DNA of 64,000 nt from Geodermatophilaceae bacterium NBWT11 (GTDB lineage Bacteria; Actinomycetota; Actinomycetes; Mycobacteriales; Geodermatophilaceae), in assembly GCA_014218215.1 (NCBI GenBank), contig CP043652.1, positions 3,906,001-3,970,000 of the forward strand, written 5' to 3'. Each line of letters begins with the position of its first letter. Positions within the stretch are counted from its first letter, which is position 1. The notes beneath the pieces were generated by a model that saw only the letters and a list, made by a program, of their open reading frames with translations, was not told where the DNA came from and searched no databases. A program made the position numbers and the translations under genes. Below, one piece after another: positions 1-8,343 of the stretch.

Positions 1-523
1 TGCCGTTGCGCCGCTCACCGAGCAGCGGGAACAGGTCGATGACGTAGTCGAAGCGGTCCTTGAACGTCTTGGGCCGCAGGTAGACGCCCATCTGCATGTT
101 CTCGGCGATGGTGAGGGAGGGGAAGACGTTGTTGTTCTGCGGGACATAGCCCACGCCCATCTGCACCAGCCGGTGGGCCGGTGCCGAGGTGATCGTCTCC
201 CCGCGCAGGGTGACCCCGCCCGACCGGACCGGGATCAGCCCGAACAGTGCCTTGAGCAGGGTGGACTTGCCGGCCCCGTTGGGACCGATGATCCCGACCA
301 GCTCGCCGTCCTTCAGGTAGAAGTCGCAGCCCCGGAGGATGTTGACCCCGGGGACGTAGCCGGCGACCAGGTCGTCGGCGCGCACCAGCGCACCCTCGGC
401 GAGCTTGAGGTGCTCCTCGCGGGTGGCCGCCTTCTCCGCGGGGGAGAGCTCGGCCGAGGCCACGGTGTCGGCGCGGGTGACGTCCTCACCGGTCTCGTCG
501 ACCTCGAACAGCGGTTCGCTCAT
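1..523 (-). CDS. livF: LivF-type ABC transporter ATP-binding protein (partial, 3' end outside window)
   Basis: One of the two cytoplasmic ATPases of a branched-chain amino-acid (HAAT) type importer. The visible N-terminal 174 codons have about 50 residues of acidic/basic extension, then the ABC domain with Walker A GPNGAGKST and the Q-loop region GYVPQNNNVFPSLT. The reading frame leaves the window at ERRNG, just before the expected LSGGEQQ signature, so the signature and Walker B cannot be seen. The ATG at 523 overlaps the livG stop (ATGA), which implies translational coupling. The substrate cannot be read from the sequence, and no binding protein gene is visible. Confidence 0.9.
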   Translation of the reverse strand, partial: MSEPLFEVDETGEDVTRADTVASAELSPAEKAATREEHLKLAEGALVRADDLVAGYVPGVNILRGCDFYLKDGELVGIIGPNGAGKSTLLKALFGLIPVRSGGVTLRGETITSAPAHRLVQMGVGYVPQNNNVFPSLTIAENMQMGVYLRPKTFKDRFDYVIDLFPLLGERRNG

Positions 524-1551
524 CGTGTGGTGTCCGTCCCGTCGGTGGTCGACCGGTGCGAGCCGGTCCGCTCGCTGGAGAGCGTCTCCGCGGGGCGGTC
601 GCCGGTGGGGACGCCCTCCTCGCGGGCGATGGCAGCCTCCGCCTCGGCGAGGACGCGGTCCTCCTCCTCGTTGGTCAGCGGTGCGTCGTGGTGGGCGCCC
701 AGGTAGGCGTCGACCACGTCCTTGTTCTGCGAGATCGACTCCGGGGGCCCCTCGGCGATGATCTTGCCGGCGGCCATCACCACGACCCAGTCGCTGATGT
801 CGCGGACGACGTCCATGTCGTGCTCGACGAAGACGACGGTCATGCCGTCCTCGCGGAGGTCCTTGACGTGGCCCAGCAGGGACTGGGTCAGCGCCGGGTT
901 CACCCCGGCCATCGGCTCGTCGAGCATGACGACCTTGGGGTCGCTCATGAGCGCGCGGGCCATCTCCAGCAGCTTGCGCTGCCCGCCGGAGAGGATGCCG
1001 GCGAAGTCGTCCTTCTTGGCGTCGAGCTTGAAGCGCTTGAGCAGCTCCATCGCCCGCTCGGTGTTCGCGGTCTCCTGGCGACGCCAGGTGCCGGGCACCA
1101 GGGCCTTGAGGAAGGACTCCCCGTTCTGGTCCTGGGCGCCCAGCAGCATGTTCTGCATGACGGTCAGGCGCGAGAGCGCCTTGGTCAGCTGGAACGTGCG
1201 GACGACGCCGAGACGGGCCACCTTGTGCGGGGACAGCTTGCCCAGCGACTGGCCGTCGAAGGTCCAGGTGCCGGTGTCGGGCTGGTCGAACCCGGTGAGC
1301 AGGTTGAACAGCGTCGTCTTGCCGGCGCCGTTGGGCCCGATCAGCCCGGTGATGCCACCGCGCTGGATCTCCAGGTGGTCCACCGACACCGCGGTGAGCC
1401 CACCGAAGGTGCGGGTGACCCCGTCGACGACGAGCGCCGGGTCGGGCTTGGCGACGCCGACCTGCCAGGGCAGGTCCGCCAGCGCCGCCTGCGCGAGGCG
1501 GGCCGGGGCAGGACGGTCGGCCGGCTGGACGGGAGTGGGGTCAGCGGGCAT
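520..1551 (-). CDS. livG: LivG-type ABC transporter ATP-binding protein
   Basis: Second ATPase of the HAAT-type importer, 343 aa. An N-terminal extension of about 40 residues precedes the ABC domain. Walker A is GPNGAGKTT, the signature is LSGGQRKLLEMA, and Walker B is VVMLDEPMAG, followed by the MAGVNP D-loop region typical of LivG. The C-terminal 50 residues are polar and low in conservation. The start at 1551 overlaps the end of livM by 11 bp, and the stop overlaps the livF start. Family assignment is firm; the transported amino acid is not known. Confidence 0.93.
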   Translation of the reverse strand: MPADPTPVQPADRPAPARLAQAALADLPWQVGVAKPDPALVVDGVTRTFGGLTAVSVDHLEIQRGGITGLIGPNGAGKTTLFNLLTGFDQPDTGTWTFDGQSLGKLSPHKVARLGVVRTFQLTKALSRLTVMQNMLLGAQDQNGESFLKALVPGTWRRQETANTERAMELLKRFKLDAKKDDFAGILSGGQRKLLEMARALMSDPKVVMLDEPMAGVNPALTQSLLGHVKDLREDGMTVVFVEHDMDVVRDISDWVVVMAAGKIIAEGPPESISQNKDVVDAYLGAHHDAPLTNEEEDRVLAEAEAAIAREEGVPTGDRPAETLSSERTGSHRSTTDGTDTTR

Positions 1552-2539
1552 CGAGCATCACCTCTCGTCGGTCACCGAAGATGCCCTGGGGTCGGAACAC
1601 CAACAGCAGCATGAGCCCGATGCCGACCAGGACGAAGCGGATCTGCGCGACGTCGGTGGAGGACAGCAGGGTGTCGGGGATGATCCCGTTGCTGATCAGC
1701 GAGCGCAGGCCGGTGTCGGCGAACTGCAGGATGAACAGCAGGATGATCGACCCCACGACGGGGCCCAGCACGCGGGCCGCGCCACCCAGGATGAGGGCGG
1801 CGTAGGCCAGGAACGTGTTGGCGTTCTGGTACTGGTCGGGGATCGCGGAGCCGGTGCCGACGGCGTAGACCATGCCGCCGAGTGCACCGAAGACCGCACC
1901 GAGCACGAGCGCCTGCATCTTGTAGCTGTAGACGTTCTTGCCCAGGGCGCGGACGGCGTCCTCGTCCTCGCGGATGGCCTTCAGCACGCGGCCCCAGGGG
2001 CTGCGCATGAGCTGGAAGACCAGCAGGCTGGCCAGCGCCACGAGCACCCAGCCGACGGTGGCGACCCAGAGCTCACCACCGCTCCACGAGGTGCCCAGGA
2101 TCGCGTAGCGACGCTGGGTGTCCCAGGGGGCCAGGGCGATGAAGCTCTGGTTGAACGCCGACAGGCCGCGGGTGCCGTTGGTGACCGGGGTGGCCGAGAC
2201 CGACCGGAACAGCAGGCGCAGGCCCTCGGCCGTGGCGATCGTGACGATCGCCAGGTAGTCCGCCCGCAGTCGCAGGGTGGGCAGACCCAGCAGCAGGGCC
2301 AGCACGACCGCCGCCACGATGCCGACGACGACGCCGACCCAGAACGGCATGCCCCACTTGCTGACCGAGATGGCGATGCCGAAGCCACCGAGCATGGCGA
2401 AGGCGATCTGGCCGAAGTTCAGCAGTCCGGTGTAGCCGAAGTGCACGTTGATGCCGATGGCGAGCAGCGCGAAGAAGATGGCCTGGAACCCCAGGCCGGA
2501 CTTCAGCGCGATCGCGAGGGCGTCGAGGAGGTCGCTCAC
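1541..2539 (-). CDS. livM: LivM-type branched-chain amino-acid ABC transporter permease
   Basis: Polytopic inner-membrane permease, 332 aa, with the LivM hallmarks HFGYTGLLNFGQIAF near residue 33 and RALGKNVYSYKMQALVLGA after the central cytoplasmic loop. It ends with the FRPQGIFG box common to LivH/LivM C-termini. It should pair with LivH to form the translocation pore and dock LivG/LivF. It starts 4 bp after the livH stop and overlaps livG, so the four genes form one minus-strand operon. Confidence 0.93.
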   Translation of the reverse strand: MSDLLDALAIALKSGLGFQAIFFALLAIGINVHFGYTGLLNFGQIAFAMLGGFGIAISVSKWGMPFWVGVVVGIVAAVVLALLLGLPTLRLRADYLAIVTIATAEGLRLLFRSVSATPVTNGTRGLSAFNQSFIALAPWDTQRRYAILGTSWSGGELWVATVGWVLVALASLLVFQLMRSPWGRVLKAIREDEDAVRALGKNVYSYKMQALVLGAVFGALGGMVYAVGTGSAIPDQYQNANTFLAYAALILGGAARVLGPVVGSIILLFILQFADTGLRSLISNGIIPDTLLSSTDVAQIRFVLVGIGLMLLLVFRPQGIFGDRREVMLDAR

Positions 2540-2543
2540 CGGG

Positions 2544-3917
2544 TCAGCCGATCCGGGCCCGGCTGCCCAGGATGCCCTGGGGCCGGATGACGAGGATGAC
2601 GATCAAGAGGAGCAGACCTCCGACGTACTTCACGTCGTCCGGGATGACCAACGTGGACATCTGGACGAACACACCGATGATGACGCTGCCGACCAGGGCG
2701 CCGTAGGCCGTGCCCAGCCCGCCGAGGGTGACCCCGGCGAACATCAGCAGCAGCAGACGGAAGCCCATGTCCCACTGGACCTGGTCGGACAGTCCGAGCA
2801 GCACGCCGCCGAGGGCCGCGAGGGCCCCGCCCATCATCCAGACGATGAGGATGACGCGGTTGACGTCGATGCCCGAGGAGGCGGCGAGGTCCCGGTTGTC
2901 CGAGACCGCCCGCATGGCCTTGCCGATCTTGGTCTTCTGGAGCATGAGCGCGACGAGCACCAGCACGACCAGGGCGATGACGATCGACGCCAGGGCCCGG
3001 TTGGTCAGGGTGAACACGCCGTAGCTCTGGGCCCGCTGGGACTGGTACTCGGCGTAGGGGTTGGAGAACCCGCCGTAGATGATCTGCAGCAGGTAGCGCA
3101 GCAGCAGCGACAGGCCGATCGAGACCACCAGGGCCGCGACGAGGCCGGTGCCGCGCTTGCGCAGCGGGCGCCACAGGGCCAGTTCGTGGAGTGCACCGAC
3201 CCCGGCCCCGACCACCATCGCGATGAGCGTCGCCGCGATGAGCGGCACCCCGCCCTGCACGTTGACGTACCAGGCGACGATGGCGCCGATGGTGACCAGC
3301 TCGCCGTGGGCGAAGTTGGTCAGCCCGGTGGTGCCGAAGATCAGCGACAGACCCACCGCGCAGACGGCGATGATCAGCCCGAAGCGCAGCCCGTCCACGA
3401 GCAGCTGGATCGCGCGGACGTTGCCGCCGCCGCTGTTCGCGGTGCCGTCCTGCAGGCCGAAGTTGACCGGCTGGGAGCGCCCGTTGTCGACGGTGACGTC
3501 GCGGGTGTCGCCCTGCGGCCCGAGGGTGACCCCGTCGGGCAGCGCGTCCCCGTCGATGCTGACGGTGTAGTCGCCGGCCCCGTCGGGGAGGTCGATGGCG
3601 AAGCGGCCGTTCTCGTCGGTGGTCGCGGAGTCGACCTCGTCGCCGCTCGCGGTGGTGACCGTGACCTCGACGTCGGGGATCGGGCCGCTGACGCTGGTCT
3701 GCAGGGTGCCGACGATGCGCTCGCCCTCGGCGCTGGCGACGCCCGAGGGCAGCAGCGTGGCCACCGACATCGCGAACGCGGCGACGAGCATGGCCAGCAC
3801 GAGGGACCTGCGGCCCGCCGTCCCGGCGAACAGCCGGCGGAACCGGCCCGGCGGGCGCCCGCGGGGCGGGCCCGTCCGGGCACCGTGCTCGGGAGCACGG
3901 GTGAGTGCGTGCGTCAC
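2544..3917 (-). CDS. livH: LivH-type permease with N-terminal signal peptide and fused extracytoplasmic beta domain
   Basis: Permease of the HAAT importer. From about residue 168 it is a normal LivH (GLTNFAHGELVTIGA; KAMRAVSDNRDLAASSGID; terminal IRPQGILG). Before that lies a signal-like segment (RRSLVLAMLVAAFAM, possible cleavage after ASA near residue 63). A domain at about residues 66-155 resembles carboxypeptidase-regulatory/CNA-B type beta sandwiches (TTDENGRFAIDLPDGAGDYT). I chose GTG at 3917 because AGGAGG lies 4 nt upstream. The frame stays open to an ATG-class codon at 4007, but that has no comparable site. This gives 457 aa. A normal LivH is near 290-310 aa, so the fusion is real and large. 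Confidence 0.85.
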   Translation of the reverse strand: MTHALTRAPEHGARTGPPRGRPPGRFRRLFAGTAGRRSLVLAMLVAAFAMSVATLLPSGVASAEGERIVGTLQTSVSGPIPDVEVTVTTASGDEVDSATTDENGRFAIDLPDGAGDYTVSIDGDALPDGVTLGPQGDTRDVTVDNGRSQPVNFGLQDGTANSGGGNVRAIQLLVDGLRFGLIIAVCAVGLSLIFGTTGLTNFAHGELVTIGAIVAWYVNVQGGVPLIAATLIAMVVGAGVGALHELALWRPLRKRGTGLVAALVVSIGLSLLLRYLLQIIYGGFSNPYAEYQSQRAQSYGVFTLTNRALASIVIALVVLVLVALMLQKTKIGKAMRAVSDNRDLAASSGIDVNRVILIVWMMGGALAALGGVLLGLSDQVQWDMGFRLLLLMFAGVTLGGLGTAYGALVGSVIIGVFVQMSTLVIPDDVKYVGGLLLLIVILVIRPQGILGSRARIG

Positions 3918-4083
3918 TCGACCTCCTGGCCGTGGAGTGGGGACGACGGCCGGGGTCGGGGTGGACACCGGGCAGCCGTCGGTTGAACGGGCGGAACCGT
4001 AACCCACGTTTGTTGCGGTTTCGGGTCCTCTGGACGGGCCGTGACCCTTTCGCGACCCGCCGCAGCCAGCAGGTCTTCCCGCG

Positions 4084-4482
4084 TCAGTCCTGCTTGACCA
4101 GACAGGTCAGTCGTGCTGTCGCCGTCGGGCGTCCCTGGTCGTCGGTGACCTCGACGAGGAAGGTGGCCAGCGTGCGTCCGCGGCGCACCGGGGTGCAGAC
4201 GGCGGTGACGACGCCCTCGGTGGCCGCGCGCAGGTAGGAGGCGTTGAGCTCGATGCCGACCACCTGGCGGCCGGGGCCGGCGTGCAGGGCCGCGGCCCAG
4301 GAGCCGATCGACTCCACCAGGGCGCAGGTGGCCCCGCCGTGCAGCAGGCCGTGGGGCTGCTCGTTGCCCGCCACCGGCATGGTCGCGACCATCCGGTCGG
4401 CGGTGAAGTCGGTGATGACGATGCCGAGCTTGGCGTCGAGCCCGGTCGGTTCCGGGGCCCAGTCGGGGCGGGGGGTGGGCAC
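4084..4482 (-). CDS. PaaI-type hotdog-fold thioesterase
   Basis: Probable acyl-CoA thioesterase of the PaaI/4HBT family. The motif QPHGLLHGGATCALVES carries the HGG helix typical of the family, followed by GIELNASYLRAA and the ending TARLTCLVKQD. With GTG at 4482 the product is 132 aa, a normal family length. The frame is open further upstream to an ATG at 4590, but that would run through the divergent polA start and its -10, so the shorter form is preferred. No clear ribosome binding site is seen at 4482, so the start is uncertain. Substrate unknown. Confidence 0.75.
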   Translation of the reverse strand: MPTPRPDWAPEPTGLDAKLGIVITDFTADRMVATMPVAGNEQPHGLLHGGATCALVESIGSWAAALHAGPGRQVVGIELNASYLRAATEGVVTAVCTPVRRGRTLATFLVEVTDDQGRPTATARLTCLVKQD

Positions 4483-4530
4483 CGGTGGACGGTAACCGCC
4501 GAGGGCTGCCGGACTGTCGTACCCCGGTCT

Positions 4531-4536
4531 TAGGGT
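4531..4536 (+). promoter_or_regulatory. -10 element (TAGGGT) of polA, leaderless
   Basis: TAGGGT fits the actinobacterial TANNNT -10. Its last base is 7 nt before the polA ATG at 4544, the usual distance from -10 to transcription start. The mRNA would therefore begin at or next to the start codon. Confidence 0.5.
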
Positions 4537-4543
4537 GACCCCG

Positions 4544-7297
4544 ATGTCCGCTCCGGTCTCCGCCCCCGCGTCCACGCCCACCGACCGCACCCCCGACGGC
4601 TCGCATCCGCGGCCCCGGCTGCTGCTGCTCGACGGCCACTCGCTGGCCTACCGCGCCTTCTTCGCGCTGCCGGTGGAGAACTTCTCGACCACGACGGGTC
4701 AGCCGACGAACGCCGTCTACGGGTTCACCTCGATGCTGATCAACGTGCTGCGCGACGAGGCGCCCTCGCACCTCGCGGTGGCCTTCGACGTGGGCCGGCA
4801 GACCTTCCGCAGCGAGATCTTCGCCGGGTACAAGGCCAACCGGAGCGAGAGCCCGACCGACTTCCGCGGCCAGGTGAGCCTCATCCAGGAGGTGCTGGCC
4901 GCCCTGCACGTCCCGGTGCTCACCGCCGCCGGCTTCGAGGCCGACGACGTGATCGCCACCCTCACGGTGCAGGCCGTCGAGTCGGGCATGGACGTGCTGA
5001 TCTGCACCGGGGACCGCGACGCGCTGCAGTTGGTCAACGAGCACGTCACCGTGCTCTACCCGCGCAAGGGCGTCTCGGACCTGACCCGCTTCACCCCGGA
5101 GGCGGTCGAGGAGAAGTACGGCCTGACCCCCACCCAGTACCCCGACTTCGCGGCGCTGCGCGGCGACCCGTCGGACAACCTGCCGGGCATCCCCAGCGTC
5201 GGGGAGAAGACGGCCTCCAAGTGGATCCGCGAGTACGGCTCGCTCGACCAGCTCGTCGACCAGGTCGACACCGTCAAGGGCAAGGTCGGGGAGAAGCTGC
5301 GCGAGCACCTGTCCTCGGTGCTGCAGAACCGGCGGCTCACCGAGCTCGACCGTGCCGTCGCCCTGGACCTGCACCCGGTCGACCTCGCCGTCCAGGCCTG
5401 GGACCGCGCCGAGGTGCACACCCTGTTCGACAACCTGCAGTTCCGGGTGCTGCGCGACCGGCTGTTCTCCACCCTCACCAGCGCCGAGCCCGAGGTCGAC
5501 GGCGGCATCGACGTGACCGTCGACGAGCTGGTCCCCGGTGGGTTGTCGGACTGGCTGGACGCCCACGCCCGCACCGGGCACACCGGCATCGTCTTCCGCG
5601 GCACCTGGGGCCGGGGCACCGGTGAGCTGACCGGCATCGCGCTGGCCGCCGGCGACGACCACACCGTCTTCGTCGACCTCGGTCCCGACCTCGACGTCAC
5701 CGACGAGCAGGCGCTGGCCGCCTGGCTGGCCGACCCGTCGGCCAAGAAGGTCGTGCACGAGGTCAAGGGCCCGCTGCTCGCCGTCTGGGCCCGCGGCTGG
5801 GACCTCGCCGGCGAGGTCAGCGACACCGCCCTGGCCGCCTACCTGGCGCTGCCCGGCCAGCGGTCCTTCGACCTCGGCGACCTCGCCGTCCGCTACCTGC
5901 GCCGCGAGCTCACCGACCCCGAGCCGGTCGAGCAGCAGCTGAGCCTGGACGGCATGGGCCCGACCGAGGACGACGTGGCCCGGGAGGCCGCCGTCGCCGA
6001 CGCCCGCAAGGCCGTCGCGGTCAACGACCTCTCCGACGCCCTGGAGCAGCTGCTCGGCCAGAAGGGCGGCGACCAGCTGCTCACCGGCCTGGAGCTGCCG
6101 CTCACCCGGGTGCTGGCCCGGATGGAGCAGCGCGGGATCGCCGCCGACGTCGAGCTGCTGCACGACCTGCAGGCGGAGTTCGCCTCCTCGGTCGCCGAGG
6201 CCGCCGCCGACGCCTACGAGGCGATCGGCGGCCAGGAGATCAACCTCGGCTCACCGAAGCAGCTGCAGGCGGTGCTGTTCGACCAGCTCGGCCTGCCGAA
6301 GACCAAGAAGAACAAGACCGGGTACACCACCGACGCCGACGCGCTCACCACGCTGCAGGCCACCGCCCCGCACCCGTTCCTCGAGGCGCTGCTTCGGCAC
6401 CGCGACGTCACCCGGCTGCGCACCGTCATCGACGGCCTGATCCCGATGGTCGACGACGCCGGCCGGATCCACACCACGTTCCAGCAGACGATCGCGGCCA
6501 CCGGACGGTTGTCCTCGACCGACCCGAACCTGCAGAACATCCCGATCCGCAGCGCCGAGGGCCGGCGGATCCGGCAGGCGTTCGTCGTCGGGCAGGGCTA
6601 CGAGTCGCTGATGACCGCGGACTACAGCCAGATCGAGATGCGGATCATGGCCCACCTGTCCGAGGACGCCGCGCTCATCGAGGCGTTCACCTCGGGGGAG
6701 GACCTGCACACCTTCGTGGCCTCGCGGGCCTTCGACATCCCGATCGAGCAGGTCGACCCGGAGATGCGGCGCCGGATCAAGGCGATGAGCTACGGGCTCG
6801 CCTACGGGTTGAGCGCCTACGGGCTGGCCCAGCAGCTGCGGATCACCCCGGAGGAGGCGCGGGGCCAGATGACCGCCTACTTCGAGCGCTTCGGCGGGAT
6901 CCGCGACTACCTGGACGGCGTGGTGGAGGACGCCCGCCAGACCGGGTACACCGAGACCACCATGGGTCGCCGCCGGTACCTGCCCGACCTGACCAGCGAC
7001 AACAAGCAGCGTCGGGACATGGCCGAGCGGATGGCGCTCAACGCCCCCATCCAGGGCTCGGCCGCCGACGTCATCAAGGTGGCGATGCTGCGGGTCGAGC
7101 AGGGCATCGCCGAGCGGGGGCTCTCCTCCCGGATGGTGCTGCAGGTGCACGACGAGCTGGTGCTCGAGGTCGCTGCGGGGGAGCGGGAGCAGCTGGAGGA
7201 GCTCGTCCGCGCCGAGATGGCCGGCGCCGCCGACCTGTCGGTGGCCCTGGACGTGTCCGTCGGCGTCGGCCAGAGCTGGGACGCCGCGGCCCACTGA
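4544..7297 (+). CDS. polA: DNA polymerase I
   Basis: Repair and Okazaki-fragment polymerase, 917 aa. The N-terminal 5'-nuclease domain (about 1-300) begins LLLLDGHSLAYRAFF and includes DGDRDALQLV-like metal-binding segments (TGDRDALQLV). The middle 3'-5' exonuclease-like domain (about 320-490) lacks the usual FDTET acidic motif; the matching place reads GIVFRGTWGRG, so proofreading is probably lost, as in other actinobacterial PolA. Polymerase motif A is TADYSQIEMRIMAHLS, motif B is RRRIKAMSYGLAYGLS and motif C is LQVHDELVLEV. ATG at 4544 was chosen over GTG at 4535 because the -10 covers 4531-4536. It converges on the next gene with a 3-nt gap. Confidence 0.97.
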   Translation: MSAPVSAPASTPTDRTPDGSHPRPRLLLLDGHSLAYRAFFALPVENFSTTTGQPTNAVYGFTSMLINVLRDEAPSHLAVAFDVGRQTFRSEIFAGYKANRSESPTDFRGQVSLIQEVLAALHVPVLTAAGFEADDVIATLTVQAVESGMDVLICTGDRDALQLVNEHVTVLYPRKGVSDLTRFTPEAVEEKYGLTPTQYPDFAALRGDPSDNLPGIPSVGEKTASKWIREYGSLDQLVDQVDTVKGKVGEKLREHLSSVLQNRRLTELDRAVALDLHPVDLAVQAWDRAEVHTLFDNLQFRVLRDRLFSTLTSAEPEVDGGIDVTVDELVPGGLSDWLDAHARTGHTGIVFRGTWGRGTGELTGIALAAGDDHTVFVDLGPDLDVTDEQALAAWLADPSAKKVVHEVKGPLLAVWARGWDLAGEVSDTALAAYLALPGQRSFDLGDLAVRYLRRELTDPEPVEQQLSLDGMGPTEDDVAREAAVADARKAVAVNDLSDALEQLLGQKGGDQLLTGLELPLTRVLARMEQRGIAADVELLHDLQAEFASSVAEAAADAYEAIGGQEINLGSPKQLQAVLFDQLGLPKTKKNKTGYTTDADALTTLQATAPHPFLEALLRHRDVTRLRTVIDGLIPMVDDAGRIHTTFQQTIAATGRLSSTDPNLQNIPIRSAEGRRIRQAFVVGQGYESLMTADYSQIEMRIMAHLSEDAALIEAFTSGEDLHTFVASRAFDIPIEQVDPEMRRRIKAMSYGLAYGLSAYGLAQQLRITPEEARGQMTAYFERFGGIRDYLDGVVEDARQTGYTETTMGRRRYLPDLTSDNKQRRDMAERMALNAPIQGSAADVIKVAMLRVEQGIAERGLSSRMVLQVHDELVLEVAAGEREQLEELVRAEMAGAADLSVALDVSVGVGQSWDAAAH

Positions 7298-7300
7298 GGG

Positions 7301-8143
7301 TCAGGCAGGCAGGTCGCAGACCAGGACGAGGGTGCCGGGGACCAGGGCGCCGCGGGCGGGGGACCACTGGCCCCACGTCTGGGTGCGGCCCGGGATCCAC
7401 TCCGGCTCGACCAGGTCGGTGAGCACGAAGCCGGCACCCACCACGTCGCGCACCCAGTCCCCGACCGTGCGGTGGTGCTCCACGTAGACCACGGTGTCCG
7501 CGCCGTCGGTCTCCACGTAGGGCGTGCGGTCGAAGTAGGAGCCCACCACGGTGAGGTCGGCCGGGTCGGGGGAGTCGGGGAAGGGCCAGCGCAGCGGGTG
7601 GTTCACCGACGCGACGAACCGGCCGCCCGGACGCAGCACCCGGGCCACCTCGCCCAGCGCGCCGCGGACGTCGGCCACGAACGGCAGCCCGCCGAACGCC
7701 GAGCAGGCCAGGTCGACGGAGTCCGTGGCCAGCGGCAGCGCCCCGACGTCGGCTTGCAGGAGCGTCGGGTGCAGCCCGGTCGTCTCCGCCAGCTCGCGGG
7801 CCCGGGCCAGCATCCCGGCCGACAGGTCCAGGGCGAGCACCTCGGCGCCGGCGGCGGTCAGCCAGCGGGCACACGGCGCCGAGCCGCAGCCCAGCTCCAG
7901 CACCCGCCGGCCGGCCACGTCGCCCAGCAGGTGCGCGTCGGCTTCGCGCAGTCCCTCCGGGCACCACAGGAAGTCCGCGTCACCGAGGTCGGCACCGTGC
8001 TCGGCGAGGTAGGCCGGGGCCGCGGCGTCCCACCAGCCCCGGTTGGCCCGCACCGACTCGGCGTCGCCGACGTCCCGGCGCTCGACCCCGCCGGCCAGCG
8101 GGTAGCCGTCGGAGGCCAGTGGCAGCGGAGCGTCGGTGGGCAT
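7301..8143 (-). CDS. Class I SAM-dependent methyltransferase
   Basis: Predicted cytoplasmic methyltransferase of 280 aa. Motif I is VLELGCGSAPCARWL (about residue 62), the acidic end of strand beta2 is EVLALDLSAGM, and a motif-IV-like segment VDLACSAFGGLPFV is followed by RVLRPGGRFVASVNHP. The C-terminal part carries YVEHHRTVGDWVRDVVGAGF. The substrate cannot be told from sequence. ATG at 8143 fits the family N-terminus; the frame upstream has low-complexity translation without support. It shares the polA-rpsA interval in many actinobacteria (synteny from memory). Confidence 0.88.
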   Translation of the reverse strand: MPTDAPLPLASDGYPLAGGVERRDVGDAESVRANRGWWDAAAPAYLAEHGADLGDADFLWCPEGLREADAHLLGDVAGRRVLELGCGSAPCARWLTAAGAEVLALDLSAGMLARARELAETTGLHPTLLQADVGALPLATDSVDLACSAFGGLPFVADVRGALGEVARVLRPGGRFVASVNHPLRWPFPDSPDPADLTVVGSYFDRTPYVETDGADTVVYVEHHRTVGDWVRDVVGAGFVLTDLVEPEWIPGRTQTWGQWSPARGALVPGTLVLVCDLPA

Positions 8144-8174
8144 CGGGGGATGGTGGCACGGGCGGGTCGGACCC

Positions 8175-8207
8175 TTGGTGGACCGGGCCGTCGGCGGTAC
8201 GTACGAT
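8175..8207 (+). promoter_or_regulatory. Candidate rpsA promoter
   Basis: A TTGGTG -35-like hexamer at 8175-8180 is followed by overlapping TACGTA and TACGAT -10-like hexamers ending at 8207, in the divergent gap before rpsA. This would leave a leader of about 130 nt, plausible for an autoregulated ribosomal protein gene. Seen by eye only. Confidence 0.35.
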
Positions 8208-8343
8208 GGAGGGGCGCCAGAGGTCTGTGGTGCGGTGCCCGCTGCGGCGCCCTCCTCGCCTCTCCCGTGCACACCCCCTGCGGCCGCATCGGCGGCAGGT
8301 CGTCCCCGTCCCTCCACACCCCCCGTCCGGAGCACCCGACCAC

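Noticed and set aside
722-3986. Long plus-strand frames (622 aa and 512 aa) over the liv genes
   Set aside because: Antisense shadows of livG, livM and livH; the products are repetitive D/Q/G/H strings without domains.
3918-4007. Extended livH start at 4007
   Set aside because: The frame is open, but the GTG at 3917 has AGGAGG 4 nt upstream and a signal peptide follows directly; the longer N-terminus has no such support.
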